From Molanna angustata (lineage: Eukaryota > Arthropoda > Insecta > Trichoptera > Molannidae): a stretch of DNA of 64,000 nt. The notes beneath the pieces are model-generated. The model was not told where the DNA came from. It was given only the letters and a program-made list of their open reading frames with translations, and made no database searches. This document shows positions 10,240-19,891 of the stretch, one piece after another (the stretch's first letter is position 1; every line of letters starts with the position of its first letter). A program made the position numbers and the translations under genes. The DNA lies in contig OY754970.1 in assembly GCA_963576475.1 (NCBI GenBank), positions 35,032,619 through 35,096,618 on the forward strand, in the 5' to 3' direction.

Positions 10240-10460
10240 GTACTTACATAATAAAGTATTTTATTTATTTATTTTATTTTTTAATTAACACATACAACAT
10301 TAGATAGTTTATTACATGGATTAATACATATGATAGGTACATCAATATTATCTAAATCTAATGTCAGTTACATGACATGTGTCAAATACATTTTGGTTTG
10401 TGTGTGTAGTGTAAGTAGTAAAGTATTTTTATTATTTATTTATTTATTTATTTAATTATT
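10240..10460 (-). repeat. TTTA-rich tracts, probable minus-strand LINE tails
   Basis: Two similar starts, AAAGTATTTTATTTATTTA at about 10252 and AAAGTATTTTTATTATTTA at about 10421, each begin a TTTA run as left by the tail of a minus-oriented LINE. Between them is AT-rich sequence with no coding signal. A plus open frame ending at 10288 runs into the first tract and looks incidental. Confidence 0.3.
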
Positions 10461-10484
10461 ATTCCGCTTATGTAAGAGAGAGGG

Positions 10485-10564
10485 TGTGTATATGAATGTG
10501 TGTGTGAGGGTGTGTGTGTGTGTGTGAGGGTGTGTGTGTGTGTGTGAGAGTGTGTGTGTGTGTG

Positions 10565-10634
<70 letters not shown>

Positions 10635-10655
10635 TGTGTGTGTGTGTGTGTGTAA
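10485..10655. repeat. GT microsatellite
   Basis: About 170 bp of nearly uninterrupted TG dinucleotides, with a few TGAGGG and TGAGAG variants on the left and one GGG break near 10630. Open frames across it on both strands are pure low complexity. Such alternating purine-pyrimidine tracts can adopt Z-DNA and vary in length. Confidence 0.95.
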
Positions 10656-10948
10656 AAGAGAGTATGTGGACTTAAGAGTGATGGGTATAGGCTACACAAA
10701 TTTTCCAGTAGGTAGGTAGTTAGGTACTTACGCAAAACGCAATACGCAATACACATAAAATCAGTCTTGAATAAACTTACAGTTTGGTCTCACTTCATGA
10801 TACCAGTTAGGAAATTGATACATTGAATTCCTTAGACTATAAAAGTAAAAAAAATAAAAATGATCTTAAACTGTGTGAAATTAAAATTGAAGGATACCTC
10901 GTTTGTAAATATAAGATTTCACTTGTTTTTAATAAAACACTATTATAT

Positions 10949-11085
10949 AATGTGGGGTAACCAGCGACAGATGTGCGGGTGTGCACCACCTTACGAAAGG
11001 AAGCACGAGACATGCGTGCATCCTCACGCACCATTCTCGTTTCGTGTACCTCATTTCTGAACTTGTGAGACTGATGATAAATATA
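10949..11085 (-). mobile_element. SINE-like repeat with RTE-type end, minus copy
   Basis: TGTGGGGTAACCAGCGACAG, GTGCGGGTGTGCACCACC and TCATTTCTGAACTTGTGAG are the complement of the family at 59046-59341. The GAAT tail is missing and the 5' end is truncated. Confidence 0.7.
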
Positions 11086-11149
11086 ATAAAGTGTAATAGT
11101 TTGACATAACGATAATGTTAAGCGCACGTGTTCCGTGCCACGAATACTG

Positions 11150-11295
11150 ATCTGTGGTTATGACAACCAAAACCAAGCTAACAAACTAAATTCGGTGCTG
11201 TCGCATGAAATAGAGCTCAAAATGGAGTTCAATCTGTGATTACAACAACCAACTTAACAAAACTAAATTCGACGCTGTCGAATGAAATAGATCCA
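11150..11295. repeat. tandem duplication of about 80 bp
   Basis: ATCTGTGGTTATGACAACCA, then CTAAATTCGGTGCTGTCGCA and TGAAATAGA (11150-11215) recur as ATCTGTGATTACAACAACCA, CTAAATTCGACGCTGTCGAA and TGAAATAGA (11231-11292). Several substitutions separate the two units, so the event is not recent. Confidence 0.75.
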
Positions 11296-12057
11296 GTTAA
11301 ACGTGGAATAAGACTATGAACCGGGTTCAATTGAACCGTGATTCAACCACGATTCAAGGATTTTTTTGTATATAAAACTGTGTAAGTATAAAGCACTATT
11401 TTTTGTATTAAATTGAAACCTAAACTAAAGTTAGCTGTAGCGTGATCACAGTCTTAACAATTACATTTCAATACAATTATAACCTTGGAAATTGTTTAAG
11501 TACCTACCTACCTATTGTTTTGTTGATCTTAACCTTTGATTGAAAATGATTGATTTATAACTTGTACGGGTAATCATAAGGTTAAATAATTCGTAATAAG
11601 AAAAATCAATGTACCCACTTACAATTATTTTTCATTCGAATTCAGGGTCGCAATTTTCCAACAAGGAAATATTGTTTTTATAAAACATCGTTTAGTGTTA
11701 TAAAAATAAAATATTTTGTGGTTTTGTCGACAGTTAATAGAATACCTATAAAGCTCGTACTTTGATCGTACAAATAAACTCTGTTTTTTTTGATAAATTA
11801 TTTTAAATAAATATCAGTGTTCTAAAAGCTAATCTATTGCGAAGATAATTTTTATCAATTTAAAAAAAAATAATAATTTAATATTTTCAATATTCTTTTA
11901 ACATACATAGATTTGACAGATATTTTTTTAATGAATCCTCCTCACTCCTCAAAGAATTAAAATTTCGTATTGAAAATGTTCAGCTTTTTCATGAAATGTG
12001 TTTTATTAAATTATTTTTTATTTAAATATTATATTATGATAAATTGATAATTATTAA
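11296..12057. other. no gene recognised
   Basis: AT-rich. Around 11330-11360 a short run contains GAACCG, GGTTCAATTGAACCG and CACGATTCAA, a small inverted motif only. Confidence 0.4.
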
Positions 12058-12250
12058 ATGCCATTATATGAAAGTGATGTGTTTTTATAGGAATTTGAAA
12101 AGTTCCCCGAGCTTGGGGTCACATTGATATATTTGACAGTTAAAAAAATTGAGAAGCACTGATCACTAATCTGCAATTTAAAAATAACCTTCAAAATTGC
12201 GAATTTATAACTCCCTTCTATGTCCCCTTGGGGTAGTGAGGAGTAAAAAT
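12058..12250. mobile_element. hairpin-ended element, internally deleted copy
   Basis: It begins ATGCCATTATATGAAAGTGA (as at 38946) and ends in the family hairpin, here ACTCCCTTCTATGTCC / GGGGTAGTGAGGAGT at 12210-12244. Middle blocks GGGGTCACATTGATATATTT and CAGTTAAAAAAATTGAGA also match the copy at 38946-39337. Its 193 bp against about 390 bp indicates an internal deletion. Non-coding. Confidence 0.65.
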
Positions 12251-12947
12251 AAGTCAAACTAAATATCAACAATGCTAATAAACTCATCTCGCAGACTATA
12301 CATTATACATTGTGAAGACGGTTAAGAGATGAATTTACTCAATATTAGTGAAATCTTTGATTCACCTATAAAACATAGGTACATGCTTTTGTTGATGGCT
12401 TACATGTATTAAAAGTTTTTTAAGATATTGTTTTTTTTTGATAAAATTTGTAAATTATTGAAATTAACATTTTATCGAAAGTAAGTCAGTGTCAGATTAT
12501 GCATTCATTTTAAGTTGTGTTATGCATAGATTAATATATTAGATTAATATATTATGAGTGAGTCAGAATGCATCGTAAAATTGGTGTAAAACCATAATGT
12601 TGGTATTAAAGTGATATATGTATTTTTTTACAATTAGGAAAGTATAAATATATTATATACTATCAGCTATAGGAGCAGTAAACTATTTATTACAGTAATA
12701 AATTTAAAATTTATTAAGTACGAACATAATAATGTAAATTTTGATCCGATGGATTATTTATTAAGCCCATAAGATCAGTAGTTATTGACACGTTTAAAAA
12801 GCGTAAAATCTACATAAAATATTCATCTTAATTTTGAATTTGTGATGCTGGGGAACTTTCCAGGAAGATGAAATAGATCGACCAGATCAAGGAAGCTGCG
12901 ATAAGAGATGCTATACACCTTGCTGGATACAGGAGACAGAGAGGCTT
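12251..12947. other. no gene recognised
   Basis: AT-rich. A duplicated AGATTAATATATT lies near 12530-12555. The last 100 bases are less AT-rich, with a minus open frame at 12828-13010 that overlaps the next MITE and shows no domain. Confidence 0.4.
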
Positions 12948-13131
12948 AGGGGGCAAGTCTGGCCAACAGGCGGAAACAAAACCACCCATGTTTACCCATA
13001 TAATAGACATAATTATCTTATAGAGTTCTATGACATCTTAAGATATTATAGAACTCCATAAGATAATTATAACCATGATATGGGTAAACATGGATGGTGT
13101 TGATTTCGCCGGTTAGCAAGACTTACTCCCC
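12948..13131. mobile_element. palindromic MITE, copy 4
   Basis: The left end AGGGGGCAAGTCTGG and right end AAGACTTACTCCCCT flank a near-perfect palindrome around ATCTTAAGATAT (about 13038-13049). Inner marks are AAACCACCCATGTTTACC and GGGTAAACATGGATGG. The RTE LINE fragment that follows begins about 10 bp after the right end. Confidence 0.8.
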
Positions 13132-13139
13132 TGGAGGAT

Positions 13140-13745
13140 TCTACATACATGCATACATAACATCACGCCATGTCCCTAGAATAGGAAGAGAGAACCGAAC
13201 ACACATTCATCGCCTCGTCAACATTCATGAATCGTCTCATACGTGTTCGTCTGTTGTTCACGATTCTTACATCTCGATGTGTAAACATTCATTCTATTAA
13301 TTACATATTTTTTCATCTAACATTGTTTCCTTTTGTCCTCATTGACAAATCTCGCTCTATTCCCAATTCTTCTTAGCGATCTTACTTCAACTGCATTTAT
13401 TCAGCTTTCATGCGACTTCTGCCATGTCCAGGTTTCACATGCATACGTCAAGGTTGGCACTACGATTGCTTTATAAATGAAAACTTTCGCATTCATTGAT
13501 ATGCTGCGAGCATTCATAACTGGACTAAGTGCTCCGTTCACTCTGTTTCCTGACAAATATCGTTTATCGATATCCTTATCAGGCCGTCCATTCCGTTGAA
13601 AATGCTTCATACTCGTCAACTTGCTCGAGCCACTTGTCTTTTACTTTTATTTGACACAATGTTATGCTTTCATTCTTTTCAAAGACCATTGCATTTGATT
13701 TGCTGGCATTCATCCTCATACATTAGTCCGTTCTCTATACATGCT
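13140..13745 (-). pseudogene. RTE-type LINE C-terminal fragment
   Basis: Read on the minus strand this contains GNRVNGALSPVM, AIVVPTLTYACETW and TWQKSHES (13401-13619) in an open frame, then a stop. The more degenerate remainder contains the CGTGATG / TATG-type 3' end near 13140-13170. The order matches the copies at 34232-34773 and 61322-61918. These are the regions after the catalytic reverse-transcriptase core of RTE-like LINEs. An internal deletion around 13275-13330 removes part of the sequence. Inactive. Confidence 0.85.
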
Positions 13746-14202
13746 TCATATACCATACTTACAATATAACTATTTGACTGCGCGTAAAATAATGCAAAAT
13801 AGATGTATTTTGATGAAGACGATCGATCCATCACAGCAGTGATGTCAGTCAAGTAGGTATATGTTATCTCAATCTACAATCTCTACAGCTTATAAAGCTA
13901 CTTCCGTGGTAATTTAATATTAAAAACATGGCTTAGAACGTTTCTCATCTAAACTGTATTGAGTGAATGGTAATACTATTTGATTCAAAGGAAGGAATAG
14001 CAACAGATACAATAAATAACGAAAGTCGGAACATGAAGTATACCATTTTTTGTCGTTCAATTCCTTAATTATCTCAATGATGATACCCATTAACCTGATT
14101 TTTTTTAAATTCTCTCCCAATGAGTATTGTTTCTTATTTCGAGCCCAATATTGCTCATATTTTTGTTCTAGTCCAATGACCATAATATATACCTACGTTG
14201 TA

Positions 14203-14618
14203 AATCGAATGTTTTTTTAATTGCATAAACGTAAACATTTGATTTTTTTCCTGTCGGGAGTCAAATGATATTTTTTACTGTCAAACTTTTTAACATCTCA
14301 ATAGAGATGAAGTTGGGATATTATTATTAAAAAAAATGGTTCTTTGTTACTTCATAGATGGCAATAGCATAATTCCTTATTTTCAGGTGAATTATTACAC
14401 ATTATTCAAATATATAGAACTTTCAAAAATTACATTGATGAGGGAACTCATTAAAAAGGCATTGGTGATGATGAACGTTGCGCAAGCGCATCAAGTGATC
14501 ACGCAAACCAGCCGACTACAGGTCATTAGCCCTGTAGGTGCCTTGAGTTCCTGGTTCTTCTATAATATCCCAACTTCGTCTCTATTGAGATGTTAAAAAG
14601 TTTGTCAATAAAAGATAT
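14203..14618. mobile_element. foldback element, copy B (simple form)
   Basis: It is flanked by TACGTTGTA (14194-14202 and 14619-14627). The left end has AATCGAATGTTTTTTTAATT, CCTGTCGGGAGTCAAATG and the inner inverted repeat CTTTTTAACATCTCAATAG, AGATGAAGTTGGGATATTA. The mirror ATATCCCAACTTCGTCTC, TATTGAGATGTTAAAAAG lies near 14566-14602. The core holds ACGTTGCGCAAGCGCATCAA and GTGATCACGCAAACC as in the 6.6-kb copy. It is the oldest-looking member and contains only one core. Confidence 0.75.
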
Positions 14619-14720
14619 ACGTTGTATTAAATTCTGAAATCGTAGTCATAAAATATTTTGTCGTTCAATTTTCTATAAAAATTTTCAAAAGTAGGTACGC
14701 ATAATCCTGTTATTTTTAAT

Positions 14721-15102
14721 ACATACATACATACCATCACGCCATGTCCCTCACGGGGTAGGGAGAGAACCGAACGCCACTTACTTCTATCTTGACATAC
14801 ATTCATCGCCTCGTCAACATTCATACATCGTCTTATACATGTTCGTCTGTTGTTCACGCTTCTAACATTTCTGTATTTTAAAATACCGTTCCCATGGACG
14901 TGCCATCCCTCTCTTGGGGGGCCCCGACCTCTCATTTCATTCCTGTCCGCAATTTTCTTCGTCAGGCGTTCCTCATTCATTCTCCCCATGTGGCAAAACC
15001 ATCTCAGTGTGTTCACTTTAATTCTTTATCCTGCATTCTTTCCTTTTGTCCTCATTTCTGACCCTGTCATACATCGTTCTATTACAGATTCTTTTTAGCG
15101 AT
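14721..15102 (-). mobile_element. 5'-truncated RTE LINE with 14-bp target duplication
   Basis: CTGTTATTTTTAAT stands on both sides (14707-14720 and 15103-15116), marking a clean insertion. On the minus strand the frame reads VNTLRW-type sequence (NTLRWFCHMGRMNEERLTKK), then RGRGPPREGWHVH and VCQDRSKWRSVLS, and ends in CGTGATGGTATGTATGTATG. Only the C-terminal 130 codons were copied. Compared with 61322 the frame has small lesions, for example loss of YKA after KK. Confidence 0.88.
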
Positions 15103-15429
15103 CTGTTATTTTTAATTATTAATTGTTCTGTTATAGCCCAATGGCCACTGGTTTTTATCTCAAGCCAAATGATTATTGCTTCTAAGTTCTAGTCGATTGA
15201 CCATTGCTATACGTCGTATTGGATTCGCGAATCGTGACTCGATGCAGTCATAAAGGTCAGCTGTTACTTTGTCAGCACCGTAGTTAGTGCAGTAGGAACA
15301 GAGATCGATGGGTCGGTGAATTGAGCCAAAGGTCGTTATAATAAACTTTTCTCGTTCTAGGATATACATTCAACAACAACGTACGTTGAATAGTGCGATT
15401 GAGATGTTACAATATAATTTATACAAACG

Positions 15430-16062
15430 ATCGGTGTTATTTATACGACGCGCAATCTCGCCTGGTAATACAAAGCTGGGGCGCGATGTGATTTATATGA
15501 AACAAGGAAAATCTACATCGAAGGAATGCAAGTTGAGCTCTGTCAAGGTGAAAAGTATGCGTTGAATGTAATTTTTGAGGACATAAAATAACACTTTCTT
15601 TACCTGCAATGTTCAAATCCAGTCTTGAACGATTCATTTATAGAATATTGATTATTTTTTTAAATATAATGAAAACCATCGATAGTTTATTGAATATTTG
15701 GAGAGCAGTTCAACCATCAATGCTTCCAAAACATATAATGTTTTTAAAATACATTTCACCATAATGAACGTATTACACTACACTGTAATGTGAATTTGAA
15801 TGCATTTTTTTAACAACACACTACACTGTGAATTTTATAGTTACATAATTTATTTTTTTATTTTTAAAGACTAATTTAATCAATTATGATTTCATTATAT
15901 ATACATGTGTAATAAAGACCTGTTATTGTAGCATAGGAACTACTATGCTGATTTTAAATGTATATAATGTTTTATGTGTATTCCTATGTTTTCTTGGTTT
16001 TTCTTTTTTTAAATAAATAAATATCATATTTTATAACATAACTATCGCAGTTCATAACAAAA
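15430..16062. other. no gene recognised
   Basis: The first 200 bases (15430-15640) are less AT-rich and hold a minus open frame of 66 codons without a known domain. The rest is AT-rich. The left target duplication ATAACAAAA of the next LINE is at 16054-16062. Confidence 0.4.
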
Positions 16063-18132
16063 CAAAATAGAATTCTATTCTGTTTTGTCTAAATCAATCC
16101 TCAGTACCGTTGAACAAAAATACAAATCATATTGCCTAACACACAACGTAGTTTGCCCCGAAAATTGTCGCAACCCTAATCACATCCAATTGATTGACCA
16201 AAAATATACCGATATCGTGACAGCGCTCGGTAGCGCGTCTAGTATTGCATTCAACAAAGAAAGCGAACGGATGCAACCATCGCGGTACAGACAAATAAAA
16301 GGATGGAATTATCATGTTAAACAAAAATATGAAGAGTCAAGAGAAGCATTAAAAAACTGGATTATAGCGAGGAAGCCCAGACAAGGTCATATCACAGATC
16401 AAAGAAATCAGACAAGGAAATGTTTCAAACGCGCTCTCAAGCAGTGCCAAAACACAACAGAGCAGCAAATAATGGATGATATAACGACCTGCCTACAAAC
16501 CAAAAAAATTCAAAAATTCTGGCAAAAATCTAACAAAATAATAAAGCCCAAAGGAAAAATAGCAGCCCAAATTGATGGCTGTATGAACAATAGTGATATA
16601 GCTAATACGTTTAGAGATAGTTTTATGAAAATATCGGGAAGCGACAACCAAACTCTGCGAGCGCCTGTCAAGTCCGATGGTAAAACAACATTAATAAGTG
16701 AAGCAGATGTTGAAAATGCTATTAATACAAGTAAGAATGGTAAAACTGCTGGACATGATGGACTAAGGATTGAGCACTTTAAGTGTGCTGGAAAAGCTAT
16801 AATCAATCTGATTACGTCCCTATTCAATGATTTGTTAAAACATGAACATATACCTACTGACATGTCAAAGACCATTATTGTACCGATTCCAAAATCAGCT
16901 AAACTGGATGCCTCACAATCTGAAAACTATAGACCAATATCATTGTCCACCACGATGGCAAGAATATTCGAAAGAGTGATTATGAACCATGTTTCGAAAT
17001 ATTTGTACACGAAAGATAATCAAATGGGGTTCAAGCCAAATCTCAGTACCAATTTGGCAATCTATACAGTAAAACAGGTCACCGAGTACTACAAATCAAG
17101 AAAAACGACAGTATATGGTTGCTTCCTGGACTTAAGTAAAGCCTTCGATCGCGTAAATCACGACATAATGTGGAAAAAACTATATGACAGACAAATTCCA
17201 TCGAAATTTATAAATATTTTAAGTGTTTGGCACTCTCAACAGGAAAACATCGTCAGATGGGGAAATCACCACTCAAAACCCATGTATCTGCGAACTGGAG
17301 TAAGACAAGGCGGCTGCATGTCTCCTGTGCTCTTTAATGTTTATATGGATGAACTGTCTGAGAGACTCGAGAGATCGGGGATCGGATGCCATATTGGCCG
17401 CACATGTACCAACCATGTTAGCTACGCAGATGACATGGTCCTCTTGGCACCTTCCGTAAAAGGGTTGAGAGTATTAACAGATATATGCGAACAATATGCT
17501 AAAGAAATCAATATGGTGTACAATGGCAAAAAATCCCAACTTATGGTGTTCCAGCATGATCGAGAGTCCGTTAATGTTCTTCCGGTATATATTGACGGAA
17601 CTCGCCTTGAACGGACAAGACAAGTCAGGTACCTTGGCCACATCATCAATGAAGATTTGTCCGACGATGATGACATCGAACGGCAGAGACGATGCATAAG
17701 CGCAATCTCAAACATGCTCGCCCGTAGATTTTATAAGTGCTCTGTCGAGGTAAAAAGAAACTTGTTTAACGCTTTTTGTACAAGTATGTATACCTGCGAA
17801 ATCTGGGCAGCATATAGAAGATCTACTATGGAACGACTTGGGGTGCAGTACAATGACGCCTATAGAATAATATTTGGCTAAAGGCGTCATAGCAGCGCAG
17901 CGCCTCAGCTATGTTTGCGGAGGGACGATGTCACGATTTCATGGTATGCTGAGACATCGAATTGCCGCGTACCGTGAGGGATTATGGAATAATCCAAGTC
18001 TGATATTAAAAGCAGTACAGGAGCACCAGTGTCCGAAATTGTCGCAAAGGTGGATGCGGGTGTTAGTGGAATGACGATATACCTACGGCTTTCTAGTGTT
18101 TATCTTTATTTTAATGTTTATATTAATGCGTT

Positions 18133-18174
<42 letters not shown>

Positions 18175-18320
18175 TCCATTGTTTCTCATTCTGTTCATAC
18201 TATGTTTTTCTTTTTTTTTTAATTGTTCTTATTTTTGTATGTATAATATATGGTCTGTGTAGCATTGCACCCCCCCTGCTCACGGACTGGAATAAAGTTA
18301 TTATTATTATTATTATTATT
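16063..18320 (+). mobile_element. 5'-truncated L2/CR1- or Nimb-like LINE
   Basis: The target duplication ATAACAAAA occurs at 16054-16062 and 18321-18329. The element has lost its endonuclease region and starts inside the linker before the reverse transcriptase. After the main frame stops (17881) the coding sense continues with two frame changes: SASAMFAEGRCHDF at about 17900-17940, then HGMLRHRIAAYREGLWNN to RWMRVLVE ending at 18074. The 3' UTR has an AT microsatellite (18140-18166), an AATAAA at 18291 and a TTA-repeat tail. The clade is judged by motif only. Confidence 0.88.
16085..17881 (+). CDS. non-LTR retrotransposon reverse transcriptase, truncated
   Basis: It copies element RNA into DNA at a nicked target. 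The frame is open for 598 codons. The first 180 residues are the linker after the missing endonuclease (GWNYHVKQKYEESREAL near residue 69). The reverse transcriptase follows: ENYRPISLSTT near 280, catalytic motif A FLDLSKAFDRVNH near 348, GVRQGGCMSPVLFN near 405, and motif C SYADDMVLL with YADD near 447, so the catalytic aspartates are present. No ATG begins the frame: it opens at a TTG and is continuous with sequence up to the insertion edge, so no real start is known. It ends early at TAA (17879-17881) where family members continue. Probably a recent pseudogene. Confidence 0.85.
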   Translation: MSKSILSTVEQKYKSYCLTHNVVCPENCRNPNHIQLIDQKYTDIVTALGSASSIAFNKESERMQPSRYRQIKGWNYHVKQKYEESREALKNWIIARKPRQGHITDQRNQTRKCFKRALKQCQNTTEQQIMDDITTCLQTKKIQKFWQKSNKIIKPKGKIAAQIDGCMNNSDIANTFRDSFMKISGSDNQTLRAPVKSDGKTTLISEADVENAINTSKNGKTAGHDGLRIEHFKCAGKAIINLITSLFNDLLKHEHIPTDMSKTIIVPIPKSAKLDASQSENYRPISLSTTMARIFERVIMNHVSKYLYTKDNQMGFKPNLSTNLAIYTVKQVTEYYKSRKTTVYGCFLDLSKAFDRVNHDIMWKKLYDRQIPSKFINILSVWHSQQENIVRWGNHHSKPMYLRTGVRQGGCMSPVLFNVYMDELSERLERSGIGCHIGRTCTNHVSYADDMVLLAPSVKGLRVLTDICEQYAKEINMVYNGKKSQLMVFQHDRESVNVLPVYIDGTRLERTRQVRYLGHIINEDLSDDDDIERQRRCISAISNMLARRFYKCSVEVKRNLFNAFCTSMYTCEIWAAYRRSTMERLGVQYNDAYRIIFG

Positions 18321-18324
18321 ATAA

Positions 18325-18589
18325 CAAAAATGTATTTTTAAATATTAATGGCATACGGATTTTTTTTCAAATCCAACAATTGACATAAAAAACTCAAAAA
18401 AATCTTTGTAATTTTTTTGTATTTCTTTATTATTGTTAATACTATATTCGTGGACGAGTGATAGTTTGTTTAGTTTTATGTATGCTTAAAACCTAATAAA
18501 AGCATTCTTCATTATTATTTGTTTGTTTAAAAGAAATCTTTATCACAAACTAGTCTTCTGCTATCTTTATTTATTTTGTAATATGATTA
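18325..18589. other. no gene recognised
   Basis: AT-rich spacer between the LINE tail duplication and the next LINE 3' relic. Confidence 0.4.
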
Positions 18590-18712
18590 ACTTATTGCCA
18601 TTGTACACACTGTTTTGTATATTTAACATTTACTCTGGTTGGTTGGAAGAAATTACCATTAGGTAATATGCCCGCCAGTGTACTATGTACAGAAAGTAAA
18701 TAAATAAATATG
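18590..18712 (+). mobile_element. LINE 3'-end relic with compensated hairpin
   Basis: TCTGGTTGGTTGGAAGAAAT, then ATTACC-ATTA-GGTAAT, then ATGCCCGCCAGTGTACTATG and AAATAAATAAATA match the 3' end of the LINE at 25004-27655. The hairpin stem keeps its pairing although both strands changed (G to A and C to T) relative to the other copies. Confidence 0.75.
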
Positions 18713-19129
18713 CATGTAGAAAACGAAAATATGCTACGCAAGTGCATACATAAAAGTTGTATAAATTTATACATTTTCTTTACTTCAAAAAAAAACCAAC
18801 ACCATGTGAAGCACCACACGTAAGTACCTTTAAAAATATATCTAATATTGTTTACTTGAATAAATACAAGAATCATACGATTCTGTAATAATATTTCAAG
18901 CACCGTTCACGAGACAAAATTCACTCAATAAATACTGGTTATTCATATAATTTATATTGCTGATGACAAATGAAAATAAAGGTTTAATTAAACTGCGAGA
19001 TTTATTTAGCAGCTAATATTCACTGTCCGCCACTGGTCCGTCCTTTCCAGTAGCAATAAATATCTTTCTCGGACTCTAATTTATAATCTTGCACTGTGTT
19101 ATTACACCCTCCTTTCATTTATAGTCATA

Positions 19130-19310
19130 CCAACACAGTGGCGGTGCAATAAAAACATTATTATAAAAAAATATGTTAGAAATTGAACTCCGTCTATGAA
19201 TGATCAAAATCATGCAACACAGTGGCGGTGCAATAAAATCATTATTATGAAAAATATATAAGTTAGAAGTTGAACTCTGTCTTTGTATTTGAATAATCAA
19301 AATCAATAAA
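19130..19310. repeat. two tandem units of about 83 bp
   Basis: CAACACAGTGGCGGTGCAAT, AAAAACATTATTAT ... TTAGAAATTGAACTCCGTCT starting at 19132 repeats from 19215 as CAACACAGTGGCGGTGCAAT, AAAATCATTATTAT ... TTAGAAGTTGAACTCTGTCT. A few substitutions separate them. A minus open frame spans both units and is incidental. Confidence 0.8.
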
Positions 19311-19574
19311 CAGACAAAAATAATTAGTATAAACTTGTTAACACAGCGAATTCATAATTAAAAATTAATTTTTAAAAAAATATATTAAAATATAATGAAA
19401 AACAGTTTTAATCCAAAATAGAGTAATAAATCTAACGACGTCCTCTACTCTCTAGTCTCTGCTAGCATCATCAAAGCCAGAATTTATACATACCTTTATT
19501 CAGTATAAATTGTGCGTCTGATGGTTCCAGCAGACTCTAGCAAAAGCGCTATTACGATTGTGGATTAAAATTGT

Positions 19575-19891
19575 ATTTTTTACTCCTCACTAACCCAAGG
19601 GGATACAGTGAGGAGTTATGATTTCGCAATTTTTAAGGCAATTTTTTTTATTGCAAATTATCAACTAGTATTATGCTGAGATTGTATTCTGAAAGTTTCA
19701 TCACAATGTAGGTATATGTGTGTGAGTGCTGTGTACTATGTGCTGTGTGCTATATGCTATGTACGGCGTGTTTATTAAACTTTATCGATTATAGACTAAA
19801 ATACTCATTCCATTATTTTCAAATTTTGCAAATTTGTAACTATATGTAATAGGTACTCACTTAGATCTCATTAGATTTTGAAAGATATCTT
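19575..19891. mobile_element. hairpin-ended element, cut by a LINE fragment
   Basis: It starts at TTTTTACTCCTCACTAACCC with the hairpin ACTCCTCACT / AGTGAGGAGT (19582-19616). It continues with TGCTGAGATTGTATTCTGAA, GTACGGCGTGTTTATTAAAC and ATCGATTATAGACTAAAAT. All are found inverted in the copy at 38946-39337. Homology stops at the poly-T that is the tail of the minus-strand LINE fragment beginning at 19892. Confidence 0.7.

Larger units (their letters stand above)
14003..15400. repeat. degenerate tandem array, three units, split by two insertions
   Basis: A phrase like GTTCTAGTC-ATGACCAT followed by TACGTTGTAT and then GTCGTTCAATT-type sequence recurs. Units begin near 14003, 14619 (after the foldback insertion) and 15210, and a last TACGTTGAATAG stands at 15382. 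With the foldback element (14203-14618) and the RTE insertion (14721-15102) plus their duplications removed, the spacing is about 170-195 bp. Open frames on the minus strand (13920-14183, 15160-15369) run through the units but show no known domain. Confidence 0.6.

Noticed and set aside
10448..10756. Histidine-threonine-rich and cysteine-valine-rich open frames on both strands
   Set aside because: They are translations of the GT microsatellite and carry no evidence of being genes.
13920..15369. Minus-strand open frames of 87 and 69 codons
   Set aside because: They lie in units of a degenerate tandem repeat, have no recognisable domain, and the units' frames are not conserved with each other.
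17422..17715. Minus-strand open frame of 97 codons inside the LINE
   Set aside because: Antisense shadow of the reverse-transcriptase frame.
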